Of a stretch of 60,056 bases of DNA, positions 24,228 to 34,333 are shown in pieces. The stretch covers positions 1 to 60,056 of IMG/VR virus record IMGVR_UViG_3300033156_000984. One strand, 5' to 3'. The position numbers were made by a program, and so were the translations under genes. The notes beneath the pieces were generated by a model, which saw only the letters and a list, made by a program, of their open reading frames with translations, was not told the origin of the DNA and ran no database searches. How positions within the stretch are numbered: the first letter of the stretch is position 1; each line of letters begins with the position of its first letter. The stretch comes from a virus.

Positions 24228-26909
24228 CTATAATTCATAAACCATGAATCTAATTAATGCATTAGTTATATTCCAGTTTCTATCATAAGTATAAATTCTT
24301 TTATTTGAATAGTCAATACTTACAATATTATTCGATTCAAAATGCGCTCGTATTAAGTACATAACTGAATCGTTGACATAACTTGAGTAATCAAATGAAC
24401 CATTTACTTCTATTAATGAAGAATGTACTAATTCAGTATCTAAAGTAAACCATGCAATTATAGAATCAAAGAATTGAATCATATTAGAAGCTAATGAACA
24501 AGTTAATTTAAATGAAATAGAATTAGTTTCTAACTCAGAAGAATATCCCAATTCCCAATCTGAATATGAACCGGCTGGAATTCTTACTAAGGTCACATCA
24601 TCATTAAGTAAAGTCATATCTATCATATAATCATTTCTTTTAGCATAATCAAATTCACCGTTTGGTTTAAAAGTTATGGTATTAGGCAATGAAACATTAT
24701 CAAACGTAATCATATAACTTTCTGAATGCGGCAAACCCCATCTTGAGGTATTCCAAGTAATTGAATCAAATTGTATACTTGGATTCGGAAAAATTCCTCG
24801 TTCTTCAGTTTCACTTTGATGGGGTTTCAATACCAAAGAACATGTAACTAAATATGGAGTTAATGAGTACGAAGTAGCTAAACTTGGATTATGATGTATT
24901 ATATCTAGATAAGCATTATCATACTGAGCTGGATTATATGTAAATTTCATCACAGTATTTTCAATGAATGAGAATTTCCATTGTATTAACAAATAATGTA
25001 TATCATCCTTAACAGTATTCTGGAACATAGCTTTACCATCATTCGATACAACTGAAACTTCTTTAAGTTTGAATGGGAGCTTAAGATACCTAATTCCATG
25101 TCCTCTAACTCTATCATCTGTATTTGGTAAAAGTCTCACTAACCAATAAGCACGATCAATAGAGACAGAATAATATGAACTATCTATTATATCTAAACTC
25201 TCATCTAATACAGTAACTATCCTAGTATTTTCTAAAGTTCCCCAAACTATTTGAGGAAACCGAATTCTAAATTCAAGAACATCATATTCATCTATACTGA
25301 TATCTAAGATTTCTAACTCAAGTTCAAAATCTGAATATACATCTAAAAGCTCTTCAACTGTAGGTACAATTACTTCATGAGTATAACATCTTGATTGACT
25401 AAAGATAGGTTCATCACCTAAATACGGAATTAAAGTAACTAAATATCTTCCAGGATTTAAACCTATCGTAATACTAGTTCGATTAGTTGAATATTGAACT
25501 GAGCCAACCTTCAATACATATCTCCATCCAGCAGTTTGTGATCTCCATTTAAATTGTACTTGTGGTACAATCATTCCTTCTTCTGAAATTCCTAAACCCA
25601 AAATCTTGAATGTAAAATCAGGAGGTTCATACATGTCCGATATTGAAAATGATGATTCATATACATAATCAATGTTATAAAAATCTTCCCAGTTTGGTAT
25701 ATCCTCTCTGAGATAAATATCTGGAGAATATTCTATTGCTTCAATAGATAAAATGTCTCCTTCTTCATGTGAGATAGAAACAACTCTGAAAGATTTCTCA
25801 ACTCCGTTACCAAATGATGGATGCGAGATATTAATTACTTGACCAGGTAAGATATCTTGAAACTTAGCTAAAGGTACTTTAAATGATGCCTTCCATCTAA
25901 CATATTCCATGGATCGTAACAATGTTGTTCCAATCAACATCGCATGTTCTTTCTTAGTGATAGATTTCAAATCCATCTCAGAAATCCTAATATTTTCTCC
26001 TTGTCTTAATGGACCCTTATTCCTTAATTCAATTGTAGCTCTCTCATAGTTTTCATCTACATCTAAGAATGATATCCTAAGTACATTAGCTTTCTGAAAC
26101 TCTTCAAAAGTTGATACACTGAATTCTCTAATATCATTTTCATCAAAAGTAGCAACTGGTACTTCATATTTCTCACATCCAAGATAAATTTTACCATTCA
26201 TCCAATAAAGAAATCCCATGAATGAAGCACATATATTTTTGATTACATCTGATGATTTGGATTTCTGATCAACTACATAATTACATTCAAATCTAAGATG
26301 CCATTTATCTAAAGGTGGACAATAAACTACCTTATTACAATATTTTGCTACTTCAATAAACGAATCAGTATCAATCTGCGATGGATCTATTACATTACCA
26401 AGTCCATATCTCTTTGAAGTAAGGAAATCGTATAAACAATAAGCTGGATTACTAAACCAATGTCGTAGCCTAAATCTATCACAAGCTTGAGCAATATATG
26501 CAGGTGGTGATGGAAATAAATATATGTAAACATTATCCCCATCCTCAATTACATTTTTAATATAATATATCGCTCCAGTTTCTCCCCAAGGAATAACAGT
26601 AATTACTTCACCTTCCTTAATAATAATTCCTGCGTTATCTAATTCTGTTTTTGATGCTCTGATATAATATTCATTAGAATATTTCCATTCTAGTATCCTA
26701 ACCGATTTACGTGGATATGTGGATGTATTCAAATTCAAATTCAAAACTGGAATTCCTGTAGCCACTATTTTAATATTAGGGATATTGAGGGTATTGGATT
26801 CAGAACGAACTATAACTCCCTCAACAGCAGTACCAACGAAATTGAACTCTTCGCTAGGATATACTACTTGTATAGATTCCAACCATGTAGCAACTACGTA
26901 CTTACTCAC
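24228..26909 (-). CDS. Tail tip/host-specificity protein, lambda J-like (C-terminal part)
   Basis: This encodes 893 residues with a GTG start. Residues about 150-180 (SNPAYCLYDFLTSKRYGLG) are the hallmark of the tail-tip J/gp37-type hub family. Later fibronectin-like beta domains (residues about 430-640) and C-terminal strands suit a central fibre. It overlaps the preceding gene by 4 bp; that gene supplies the N-terminal J-like region, so the J function seems split over two genes. It probably forms the tail tip that contacts the host. Confidence 0.85.
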   Translation of the reverse strand: MSKYVVATWLESIQVVYPSEEFNFVGTAVEGVIVRSESNTLNIPNIKIVATGIPVLNLNLNTSTYPRKSVRILEWKYSNEYYIRASKTELDNAGIIIKEGEVITVIPWGETGAIYYIKNVIEDGDNVYIYLFPSPPAYIAQACDRFRLRHWFSNPAYCLYDFLTSKRYGLGNVIDPSQIDTDSFIEVAKYCNKVVYCPPLDKWHLRFECNYVVDQKSKSSDVIKNICASFMGFLYWMNGKIYLGCEKYEVPVATFDENDIREFSVSTFEEFQKANVLRISFLDVDENYERATIELRNKGPLRQGENIRISEMDLKSITKKEHAMLIGTTLLRSMEYVRWKASFKVPLAKFQDILPGQVINISHPSFGNGVEKSFRVVSISHEEGDILSIEAIEYSPDIYLREDIPNWEDFYNIDYVYESSFSISDMYEPPDFTFKILGLGISEEGMIVPQVQFKWRSQTAGWRYVLKVGSVQYSTNRTSITIGLNPGRYLVTLIPYLGDEPIFSQSRCYTHEVIVPTVEELLDVYSDFELELEILDISIDEYDVLEFRIRFPQIVWGTLENTRIVTVLDESLDIIDSSYYSVSIDRAYWLVRLLPNTDDRVRGHGIRYLKLPFKLKEVSVVSNDGKAMFQNTVKDDIHYLLIQWKFSFIENTVMKFTYNPAQYDNAYLDIIHHNPSLATSYSLTPYLVTCSLVLKPHQSETEERGIFPNPSIQFDSITWNTSRWGLPHSESYMITFDNVSLPNTITFKPNGEFDYAKRNDYMIDMTLLNDDVTLVRIPAGSYSDWELGYSSELETNSISFKLTCSLASNMIQFFDSIIAWFTLDTELVHSSLIEVNGSFDYSSYVNDSVMYLIRAHFESNNIVSIDYSNKRIYTYDRNWNITNALIRFMVYEL

Positions 26910-28015
26910 CAGAACTTCAGTCCCCTCTTTCTAATATCCTTACTTCTCCAACAATAATCTATCCAGACCATTAATTCATATTGCCCAGCTTCAGGAAATT
27001 CAACTAGTATAGAAGTACGATATGATTCTTGTACCCTTGCTTCAAGATAAAACTTTTCCTCTACCCAACCATAATCTGGTGAATCACAAATTTGATCGTT
27101 AGTTACTCCAAGTTTACGATATCTAATTACGAAATGCATATATACTGTTTCAATATCCCCATCATCACAAATATAGAATATCCCACTTGGGCTTTGCAAA
27201 TTTAATATCACTGCTTCATAATCTCGTGAAGTAGATATTTCAAAGGTATGAGGTTCCCCATGTACTGGTTCGCTAGATTCAACCAACTGCTCATTAATTT
27301 CAATATATTCGGTATCATTAAATCTATTCCATTCCTTAAGAATTACCTCAGGATTCTTTTCGCTAACACTATAAGTAACATTTTTCTGAGTTGAGACACC
27401 AACTATCTCATATGTATCATTATCCACTTCTCTTCTATCAACAGAATAAATCGCTTCACCAATTCCATAAAGTGCCAGGATATAATTACTAGGTTTACCA
27501 CTAACCCTGACCTGTTCCCAAAATGGAATAATTTCTTCCTGTATCCTGCGTTTTCTATTAACTAAACCTCTATATTCAGTCTTTAAGCTAGTACGATCTT
27601 GCCATCTATCTATAGAAGTTATTTCTGCTATCCTTGCATTAATATATTCTAATTCATCATACAAGGATGTTAAATCCTTTTTCCTTTCACCAATCAAATC
27701 ACCAGAAGTAAATGTATAATTAAGAATCTGCGCACCTACCTTACAGGTACCATATATTATTGGTATTGGAGAATTCTTTGCTAATCTTGCATTTATTCCT
27801 CTACTTGAATATACTGATTCTTGTACTTCTATATCTCCAAATGTACTACGTTGAATTTCACGATATTGAAAATAGCCACCAACTAAAAATCCAATGGAAG
27901 CGCCAGTAGCAACTGCTGTAGCTAATGATACAGTTGCTGGTAACCATCCAACACCAAAGGTTGCTGCACCTAATATTGCACCTAAAATTGTCGCACCTAA
28001 AGCTTTCCTACCCAT
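26906..28015 (-). CDS. Tail tip protein, lambda I/J N-terminal-like
   Basis: This encodes 369 residues. The N-terminus has a Gly/Ala-rich hydrophobic stretch (residues 7-50) that could span or insert in a membrane, as in tail-tip proteins of GTA-like and lambda-like phages. The NSPIPIIYGTCKVGAQIL segment near residue 80 matches the start of J-type proteins (PVVYG-x-x-VGG). A coiled coil near 115-145 follows. It lies between the Fe-S hub gene and the J-like gene, in line with tail-tip assembly order. Confidence 0.72.
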   Translation of the reverse strand: MGRKALGATILGAILGAATFGVGWLPATVSLATAVATGASIGFLVGGYFQYREIQRSTFGDIEVQESVYSSRGINARLAKNSPIPIIYGTCKVGAQILNYTFTSGDLIGERKKDLTSLYDELEYINARIAEITSIDRWQDRTSLKTEYRGLVNRKRRIQEEIIPFWEQVRVSGKPSNYILALYGIGEAIYSVDRREVDNDTYEIVGVSTQKNVTYSVSEKNPEVILKEWNRFNDTEYIEINEQLVESSEPVHGEPHTFEISTSRDYEAVILNLQSPSGIFYICDDGDIETVYMHFVIRYRKLGVTNDQICDSPDYGWVEEKFYLEARVQESYRTSILVEFPEAGQYELMVWIDYCWRSKDIRKRGLKFW

Positions 28016-28304
28016 TCTTGAATCTCCTAAATATTAATCTTGGACGAATGTCTTTTATAATTCTAAATTTACCGAACCTATCAAGAATTTCAATTAAGTT
28101 ATTATCATATCCTTTACCAAACTGAATCTTACCTACTCGTAATAATATTACTATATCATCAACATGAAGCTGGTTTTCAATCTCATAATGCTTAATCAAT
28201 TCCCTTAAATCATTGATTGCATTAATCCATTTATAGCAATCCAGATCATTCAAGCTGAGGAAATCCTCCAAAATTTTTTGTATTTTTATGAGCAAGACAT
28301 CCAT
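28008..28304 (-). CDS. Small tail-tip-region protein
   Basis: This encodes about 98 residues. I chose the ATG at 28304, preceded by ACGGAGGT; an earlier start would lie deeper in the overlapping hub gene. It is alpha-rich first and basic beta later (RPRLIFRRF). In lambda the K gene (tail hydrolase) is in this position, but no NlpC/P60 or JAB motif is present, so that is not claimed. Function is unknown. Confidence 0.65.
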   Translation of the reverse strand: MDVLLIKIQKILEDFLSLNDLDCYKWINAINDLRELIKHYEIENQLHVDDIVILLRVGKIQFGKGYDNNLIEILDRFGKFRIIKDIRPRLIFRRFKNG

Positions 28305-29103
28305 TTGGACCTCCGTAAGTTTTATCACATTCAGTCATACTAGCTGAAGGAAAATTAGTTAAATCTATAGTATTTGATCCTTCAGGAGTACCAAATTTAC
28401 AATTTTCATCTCCGAAGTTCCATGGACAGAAATCTCTAATATAGTATCTCAATGGGAATGAAGCATCAAAGAATCCCAGTACTGATGATAGATCTACTTC
28501 AATTCTTTCATCAGAAATCGAGATCATTTTAATGAAATATTCTTCTGATATCCCAGCACTTAATCCTGATGCTATGAAATCTTCTAGATATCCATGATAA
28601 ATTTTAATTTTCTTGCCTTCTAACTTATAAGCGTGAAATAAGCTTGAGAATGCAGGATTTAGATTCGAAACATCTAATCTTAATGAAGGTAACGAATCCT
28701 TAATGACACGCTCGAATGCACCTCTAGTGAATGCAAACGGTGAAAATGTGATATTTGATATTACTTGTGTCTCAGCAATATCTATGAAATTATACATATC
28801 AACATAATCATTATAATCCAAAGTAGTGTTAATATTTCCTTCATATAAAATCTCATTCGAAGTAAGTGAATATACAGTAATTTGATAACTACCATCAGGA
28901 GAAATAACAATATTATCCAAATACTCAAACCAAGTATCAGTAGTTATAACATCTGATGATGGATAAATATTTTCAGTAATTCCACTCCTCATTGCTGAAT
29001 TACCACTGATAGTAACTGTAGTATTAGAATATGGACTTAATCTAATCTCTAATCTTCCACCAACCTTAACCTGAATTAGTTCAACTACTGTGTATTCACT
29101 CAT
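28246..29103 (-). CDS. Tail tip hub protein, lambda L-like with four cysteines
   Basis: This encodes 285 residues. The C-terminal third has four cysteines in the lambda gpL/GTA pattern: RDFCPWNFGDENCKFG, then TECDKTYGG, NGCLAHKN and finally NFGGFPQLE. In lambda gpL and relatives these bind an iron-sulfur cluster. The N-terminal part is beta-rich and ring-forming in the family. The neighbours (M-like upstream, J-like downstream) agree with lambda order M-L-(K)-I-J. The cluster itself is inferred from the spacing. Confidence 0.82.
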   Translation of the reverse strand: MSEYTVVELIQVKVGGRLEIRLSPYSNTTVTISGNSAMRSGITENIYPSSDVITTDTWFEYLDNIVISPDGSYQITVYSLTSNEILYEGNINTTLDYNDYVDMYNFIDIAETQVISNITFSPFAFTRGAFERVIKDSLPSLRLDVSNLNPAFSSLFHAYKLEGKKIKIYHGYLEDFIASGLSAGISEEYFIKMISISDERIEVDLSSVLGFFDASFPLRYYIRDFCPWNFGDENCKFGTPEGSNTIDLTNFPSASMTECDKTYGGPNGCLAHKNTKNFGGFPQLE

Positions 29104-30044
29104 ACCTTAACCTCCACTAAAGGTAATTCAAACTCATCAATTACTTCAGGAATATAATCATGATAAGGAATCTCAATTGTATCAGAATCAATCCTAACTC
29201 TAAATAATGGAAGATATCTTATATGATATACTCCATTGGCATCAAAGGTAATAATCTTATTTTCATAATCTATACTGTAATTCTCATAAGGATCTCCGTT
29301 ATCATCATATACATTTTCAGAATGTGGCATTATCATATGTGACAATGTAACTCCTGAGCCAGAATAATTAATTGTTTCGATTATATAATCTTGTAGAGGA
29401 TCGAAGAACAGGAAATCCTCATATTTACCATATGATATACTAATCATTCTTCGTATCTCATCACCATATTTTTCCTCGAGTAGTTGTGGTACTTTAATAG
29501 TCCATGATTTAATAGAAGAACTCCATCGTCTTGCACGATGCTCAACACCACCATCTGAGACAAATACTAATGTTTTATAATTATCACTTGGTACAATATT
29601 AGCAAATGGAATGACGAAGAAATAATCCCAGAAATAGAAACTTCTAACATTTTCTCGATAAACTATTTTTCCTGAAGGATCAGTATCATGTACACGGAAT
29701 TCAATATTAATCTGTCCATAATCAAAGAACGCTGTAAATACATATTTCTTAAGTTTGAATTTACCATATCCATTATTAACTGATGCGGAAGGAAGCTCCC
29801 CCCAATAAGTACCTTCAGTATGGAAATCCCAAACAAATCTAGTTGTATTAGAAGATGAATTAAACTGAACTGTGCTATCTTTTTGTTGCATTATCACTGA
29901 ATATGCATACGATGATACTCCAGAAATCTCAGGTACATTAAATATAGTATCAGAATAATTTTCAGCAGAAATCACTTCACATTGATTTTTTATATGTGAA
30001 TTAAAATGATATACATTATGCCAACCTGAAGAGTTCCAACTCAT
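29100..30044 (-). CDS. Distal tail protein, lambda M/DUF2460-like
   Basis: This encodes 314 residues. The mid segment (PQLLEEKYGDEIRRMISISY, then YEDFLFFDPLQDY) has the DUF2460/gpM pattern of a helix followed by F-x-F-x-DP. The end (FRVRIDSDTIEIPYHDYIPE, then LPLVEVKV) ends like this family too. The long N-terminal beta-rich region (1-190) is an addition. It overlaps the tape-measure C-terminal frame and the L-like gene by 4 bp each, and probably forms the first ring of the tail tip. Confidence 0.7.
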   Translation of the reverse strand: MSWNSSGWHNVYHFNSHIKNQCEVISAENYSDTIFNVPEISGVSSYAYSVIMQQKDSTVQFNSSSNTTRFVWDFHTEGTYWGELPSASVNNGYGKFKLKKYVFTAFFDYGQINIEFRVHDTDPSGKIVYRENVRSFYFWDYFFVIPFANIVPSDNYKTLVFVSDGGVEHRARRWSSSIKSWTIKVPQLLEEKYGDEIRRMISISYGKYEDFLFFDPLQDYIIETINYSGSGVTLSHMIMPHSENVYDDNGDPYENYSIDYENKIITFDANGVYHIRYLPLFRVRIDSDTIEIPYHDYIPEVIDEFELPLVEVKV

Positions 30045-30319
30045 CGTACTTTCCTCCGTATAGCTTGAATTGTTGGACCATTACGTAATACATCCGCAGT
30101 AACTGTATTCACTACAACATCAGGATGATATTTCAATGATTCAGCAACAAATTCTGGTGTTATAACATTAACAAGCACAGTATTAGAAGTTGGTACTATT
30201 TCAGGAATTTTCTCCAATGGAATTACAGCTTCAGGACCACGTTCTGCAATTTGCGCAATAGTTGGTGAGGTTACAATTCCTCCTTTCTGCAAAGGTATCT
30301 CAAACCAAGAAGCTGGTAA
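30041..30319 (-). CDS. Tape measure protein C-terminus in the -1 frame
   Basis: This frame encodes the ending expected of many tape measure proteins: QKGGIVTSPTIAQIAERG followed by PEAVIPL. It is open back to the T5 run at 30318-30322. Reading -1 there joins the tape measure to FLPASWFEIPLQKGG and gives a protein of about 1305 residues. There is no ATG or ribosome site for a separate gene, so it is read as an extension by frameshifting or as evidence of a one-base sequence error in the T run. Confidence 0.7.
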   Translation of the reverse strand, partial: LPASWFEIPLQKGGIVTSPTIAQIAERGPEAVIPLEKIPEIVPTSNTVLVNVITPEFVAESLKYHPDVVVNTVTADVLRNGPTIQAIRRKVR

Positions 30320-33300
30320 AAATCTCCTTTAAATGCTTCCTTTACACTTCCTACTCCAGTAATCCAATTATAAATAGCATCACCAAATGCTTTATCTATA
30401 TTCATTATAGCATAAATTGCTGTATCCATTAATACCCACCAAGACTTATATTGTTCAGTCCAGTATCTACCTCGCCGACGCCATAACTCATATTCAGCTT
30501 CTTGTTCTGATTTCTTACCAGTCATAACTTCTTGTGCTAAATTTTTATATCGTTCCTGAAGTTCTCTTATATTATTACCACTTAGCTGCATTAAATTATT
30601 TATATCACTTATAGCATCCTCTACAATTCTAAATTGTTCAGCAGAAAATGCTTCTGGTGTAATTTCCTGTATAACTTTCATCTGTAGATAAAGTGCATGT
30701 AATGCATCATAAGTTTGAAGTATCGATTCAATTGAATCTGATAGATTCATTAGTTTGCTTAAATCTGGAATTCCAAATAATTGATTACCAAGTGAATATA
30801 CTTCTTTTCTTACATTTCTGACATCAACAATAATTGATTTGATATTCTTAATCAACTCGAGTCTCTCATTTTCTTTCATTGTCTCATAAGTCTTTTTCAC
30901 ATGTTCAAGTATGATAGAATGTAATTCCTCAATAGCTTTCAATTTAGCTTCATTCTCAATTAATTCAGCACGTATCTTTACAATAGCATCTTTACCATTT
31001 TGTAGTTGAGTGAGAATTTCACCAATGATTTGTGAAGCCTTCTGGGGATTTTCTACTAAAGAACGTCCAAGTTCTTCAAAGTTGCCAATGAATTTCTCAA
31101 CCATGGTATTGGCATATTTAAGTCGCATGGATTCGATTAAATCAGCTCGAGCAGCTTCATCGCTCAAATTTTGTATCATTAAGATTAAATCGTCTATACT
31201 CATTCCCATTGTGAGCATGGATGAAGTTGTTAATGCTAAGAATCTAGCGAACTCATTATCCTGAACTGATTTTCTTAGTTGCATTAAATCCTTGCTCATT
31301 CCAACTATTACTTCATGAATGCGTCGATTGAGTACTTCACTCCTATCTATAATCTCATCTATATTTTGTGAGATATTTTGGAATAACTGCGGAATCCCAC
31401 GTAAACTAATATATCTTTGAACTTGAATACCTAAATTTTGTAAGATAGTGATTTGTTCTTTAGATAACTTAATTCTCTCTCGTTGCATATCAGACCATTT
31501 GCTTTCTATACCAAGTAATTCGACTCTTCGTGCTATACTTGAGCGTATGAATTTTGCATCAGCTTTCTCGATTTCATATCTGAGACGTTTTCTTTCTTCA
31601 TCAAGTTCACTTTCTTTTTCAATCAAATCTAAGTATGTTTCCATCATATAATTAATTCCGTTAATCGCACTAGCCAGCTTAATTTCTGATTTAATTCTTA
31701 ATATAGTATTAGCAATTAATAACTTCTCCCATTGACTAAGTTCTTTAGAACGTTCAACTATCTCATCTAAAGAATCCAGATATACCTGCATAAATCTTTG
31801 TGAGGTCTTAGATACCGATGTGAATAGATTATCCATTGCTTTAAATACATTTTCACCCAGATCATAAAATGTTCCGCTTAGTTTTTCTGCTAATACATCA
31901 CCAACTGATGCAGCTTTACTCATACTCATGACTAAAGTTTCAATTTGTTGATTTAGATTCTTTAATCGTTCTTCATTTTCTGATATTGTCTCTAAAGCTT
32001 CATCAAATTCTCTAGCTTGTTGGGGCGCTTCAGTTAACGCTCCAATGACAGAGATTAAAAACGTAGCTGCGGTAATTGCAACTCCTATCCAACCTAAAAA
32101 TTTTAATGCTCCCGCTGCAAATCCAACCATAGTTGCTTTAGCACCTGTCATAGCTGCTCCAAGAGTACCAGCTGCTGTTGCTGCACTTAGCATTTGCATT
32201 TTCATTTGATTTAGTTGTGCTGATATTCTCGTTATTCCTGAACCCAAGATTGATATTATACCTATCATTGCTGATAATGCTATTGAGAGGACTGCTACTT
32301 TAGCAGGTAGTCCATGGAGGATAGTGGAGAACTTTATGATTATAGAGATGAAAAACATGAATGTTTTTAATAATCCTTCAACAGCAGGAGCGATTTGTCT
32401 AGCAATTTGGAGTCTAAATGCGGAGAAGGCAGCACGGATTTTGCTTAAATTAATATAAAATGTATTTTGTGCTTCTTGCCATTTTAGATATACATCCTCA
32501 AACTTGATTGCTCGAATTTTGCGGAGTATTCTACCAAACTCCTCCCAATTAGCTACTAGGATTTTGATAGCAGTAGCTTGGCGTACACCGGGGAATATCC
32601 TTTGTAAACCAGTCAAATCAAGTTTAGAAAGTTCTCTAAATACATTTTCTAGTCCCACTGCTGAGACATATACGGGATCTAGTGATAATGAAAGTACTCC
32701 AAAATAATCTGCAGTCTGTAATGCTGCACGTGCAGTATCTGAAATATCACCACCTAAAGCTCTAAACATATTTCTTAATGCTGTTGTTACTTTCGCTGCA
32801 TTTGGTAGCACTCTTGTCATTGTTGCATATGCTGCTAAAAGTTCATCTAATGAAACACCTAAAAGCGCAGCTTCTTCAGCTACAGTACCAATAGATTTAG
32901 CTAAATCTTCCATTGTGCCACGACCATATTGTATCGTGGCAAATAATTTTGCTAATACATCCCCAGCTTCTTCAGCAGGTATCTTAAATGCTTGCATTAA
33001 TGTTATCATTGCTGATGTGAGTGTTTTAATAGGAGTAACAGTTGCTTGCGCTGTTACTGCTAATGCTCGCATCATATTTATTGATTCATCCATTGAATAT
33101 CCTGCTGAAATTAAATCATATATACCTTGTAAGATATCATCTAAAGCCGCACCTGTTTGTACTGACATTTGTTCGAATGCTTCCGTATATTGCCATACTG
33201 AAGTTTGTCCTTCTCTTAACAGAGAACCGATTTCAATTATTCGTTTTTCATACTTATATAGTGCATCAACAAATGGTGATAAGAATCTAAAGAACATATA

Positions 33301-33957
33301 TGATTGCATTACTGCATAGAATACATCTCTACCAAGTGTTTTAAATGCATTAGATAATGTTTCAATATAAAACGTCCATTTCTGTACATTAGCCATACCA
33401 GCTGTTGTAACTAATCGTGCTTCAATTCCAAGCTGATGTAATAGTTCGATGAATTTTTCAATATCCCTTGCAACTTCTGGAGAAATTCGTAAGGCACGTT
33501 CTAATCTACCAGATAACCCCTCAGGGATAGCTGTTGTGATTCTTTGTGCATATCGACCAAGTTGCATTACCACTCCTGCTGGTAATGCTCTAATTGTACG
33601 CTCAAATTCTGGACCAAACTCTTTTAATGTTTTACCAGTTATAATTTTAAGTGTTTGATCTATCATCTGGAAATTACGTTGTAAAGTTCTAGCTGATACT
33701 GATGCTGCACGTTCTGATTCAGCCATTGTAGTTAATGCTTCAGCTGTTAGTAATACACTAGAAGTCATCTCACGCCAAATCATTGAAGTTGTTCCTGATT
33801 GCTGAATTACATTATCTAGAATTTTGCTTAAGGTTTGTAATGCATGCCCAGCATTAAGGAAATGAGTTCTCCATGTTTTAATAATTCCAGCTAGCTCTTT
33901 AGAACGTGAAATAATCTCCTGAATATTCGGAAATTCAAATTCCATACCTTCAGCCAT
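30271..33957 (-). CDS. Tail tape measure protein
   Basis: This encodes 1228 residues in the main frame. Residues about 215-400 are a TP901-type tape measure domain (EQMSVQTGAALDDI, YDLISAGYSMDESINMM, then GTMEDLAKSIGTVAEEAALLG). Hydrophobic segments near 530-580 and 610-650 and long coiled coils after 650 are typical. The length predicts a tail of very roughly 180 nm, using about 1.5 angstrom per residue. It follows the tail chaperone, as in lambda. Its C-terminal motif lies in the -1 frame (see 30041-30319). Confidence 0.95.
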   Translation of the reverse strand: MAEGMEFEFPNIQEIISRSKELAGIIKTWRTHFLNAGHALQTLSKILDNVIQQSGTTSMIWREMTSSVLLTAEALTTMAESERAASVSARTLQRNFQMIDQTLKIITGKTLKEFGPEFERTIRALPAGVVMQLGRYAQRITTAIPEGLSGRLERALRISPEVARDIEKFIELLHQLGIEARLVTTAGMANVQKWTFYIETLSNAFKTLGRDVFYAVMQSYMFFRFLSPFVDALYKYEKRIIEIGSLLREGQTSVWQYTEAFEQMSVQTGAALDDILQGIYDLISAGYSMDESINMMRALAVTAQATVTPIKTLTSAMITLMQAFKIPAEEAGDVLAKLFATIQYGRGTMEDLAKSIGTVAEEAALLGVSLDELLAAYATMTRVLPNAAKVTTALRNMFRALGGDISDTARAALQTADYFGVLSLSLDPVYVSAVGLENVFRELSKLDLTGLQRIFPGVRQATAIKILVANWEEFGRILRKIRAIKFEDVYLKWQEAQNTFYINLSKIRAAFSAFRLQIARQIAPAVEGLLKTFMFFISIIIKFSTILHGLPAKVAVLSIALSAMIGIISILGSGITRISAQLNQMKMQMLSAATAAGTLGAAMTGAKATMVGFAAGALKFLGWIGVAITAATFLISVIGALTEAPQQAREFDEALETISENEERLKNLNQQIETLVMSMSKAASVGDVLAEKLSGTFYDLGENVFKAMDNLFTSVSKTSQRFMQVYLDSLDEIVERSKELSQWEKLLIANTILRIKSEIKLASAINGINYMMETYLDLIEKESELDEERKRLRYEIEKADAKFIRSSIARRVELLGIESKWSDMQRERIKLSKEQITILQNLGIQVQRYISLRGIPQLFQNISQNIDEIIDRSEVLNRRIHEVIVGMSKDLMQLRKSVQDNEFARFLALTTSSMLTMGMSIDDLILMIQNLSDEAARADLIESMRLKYANTMVEKFIGNFEELGRSLVENPQKASQIIGEILTQLQNGKDAIVKIRAELIENEAKLKAIEELHSIILEHVKKTYETMKENERLELIKNIKSIIVDVRNVRKEVYSLGNQLFGIPDLSKLMNLSDSIESILQTYDALHALYLQMKVIQEITPEAFSAEQFRIVEDAISDINNLMQLSGNNIRELQERYKNLAQEVMTGKKSEQEAEYELWRRRGRYWTEQYKSWWVLMDTAIYAIMNIDKAFGDAIYNWITGVGSVKEAFKGDFYQLLGLRYLCRKEEL

Positions 33958-34333
33958 TCTTCTTCACCGCCACTCCAGGTAGTTTACCACCTGATTTGGT
34001 GTAATTCAAAAATTGTTTAAAACTAAATTCTTGCACTTCTCGTGATGTGGATAATGGCGAGCTGATTGAACGACGTGGTGAATAGGATGGAATTTTGGAA
34101 TATTGTTTCTCTATCTCCTTGAATTGCACACTCAGCTCTTCAGCTAATGCTACCAATGCTGGGAAGGTTAATTGTCCAACTTGCTCAGGTGTCCATCCAA
34201 AATGATATGCAAAGAATAAAAAAAATCTTGTTACTTGTCTTCTGATAAATTCATCTGAGTCTCTAAGTTTGGCAATGACATCTCTAGGAGTCCACTCATC
34301 ACTTGGTTTATATTGTTCATGAATAATATGAAG
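33950..34333 (-). CDS. Tail assembly chaperone, frameshifted extension (lambda T-like)
   Basis: This frame is reached by -1 slippage at CCCTTTC (34339-34333) in the upstream chaperone gene and gives 127 more residues. It reads as good protein throughout (EQYKPSDEWTPRDVIAKL, AYHFGWTPEQVGQL, PALVALAEEL) and ends 4 bp into the tape measure gene. The frame is open to just upstream of the slip site and has no ribosome site of its own before 34156. The fused product of 232 residues corresponds to lambda gpGT. Confidence 0.85.
   Translation of the reverse strand, partial: LHIIHEQYKPSDEWTPRDVIAKLRDSDEFIRRQVTRFFLFFAYHFGWTPEQVGQLTFPALVALAEELSVQFKEIEKQYSKIPSYSPRRSISSPLSTSREVQEFSFKQFLNYTKSGGKLPGVAVKKNG

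Noticed and set aside
28008-28304. Lambda K-like tail hydrolase
   Set aside because: Gene position suggested it, but neither JAB metal ligands nor an NlpC/P60 Cys-His pair is present.
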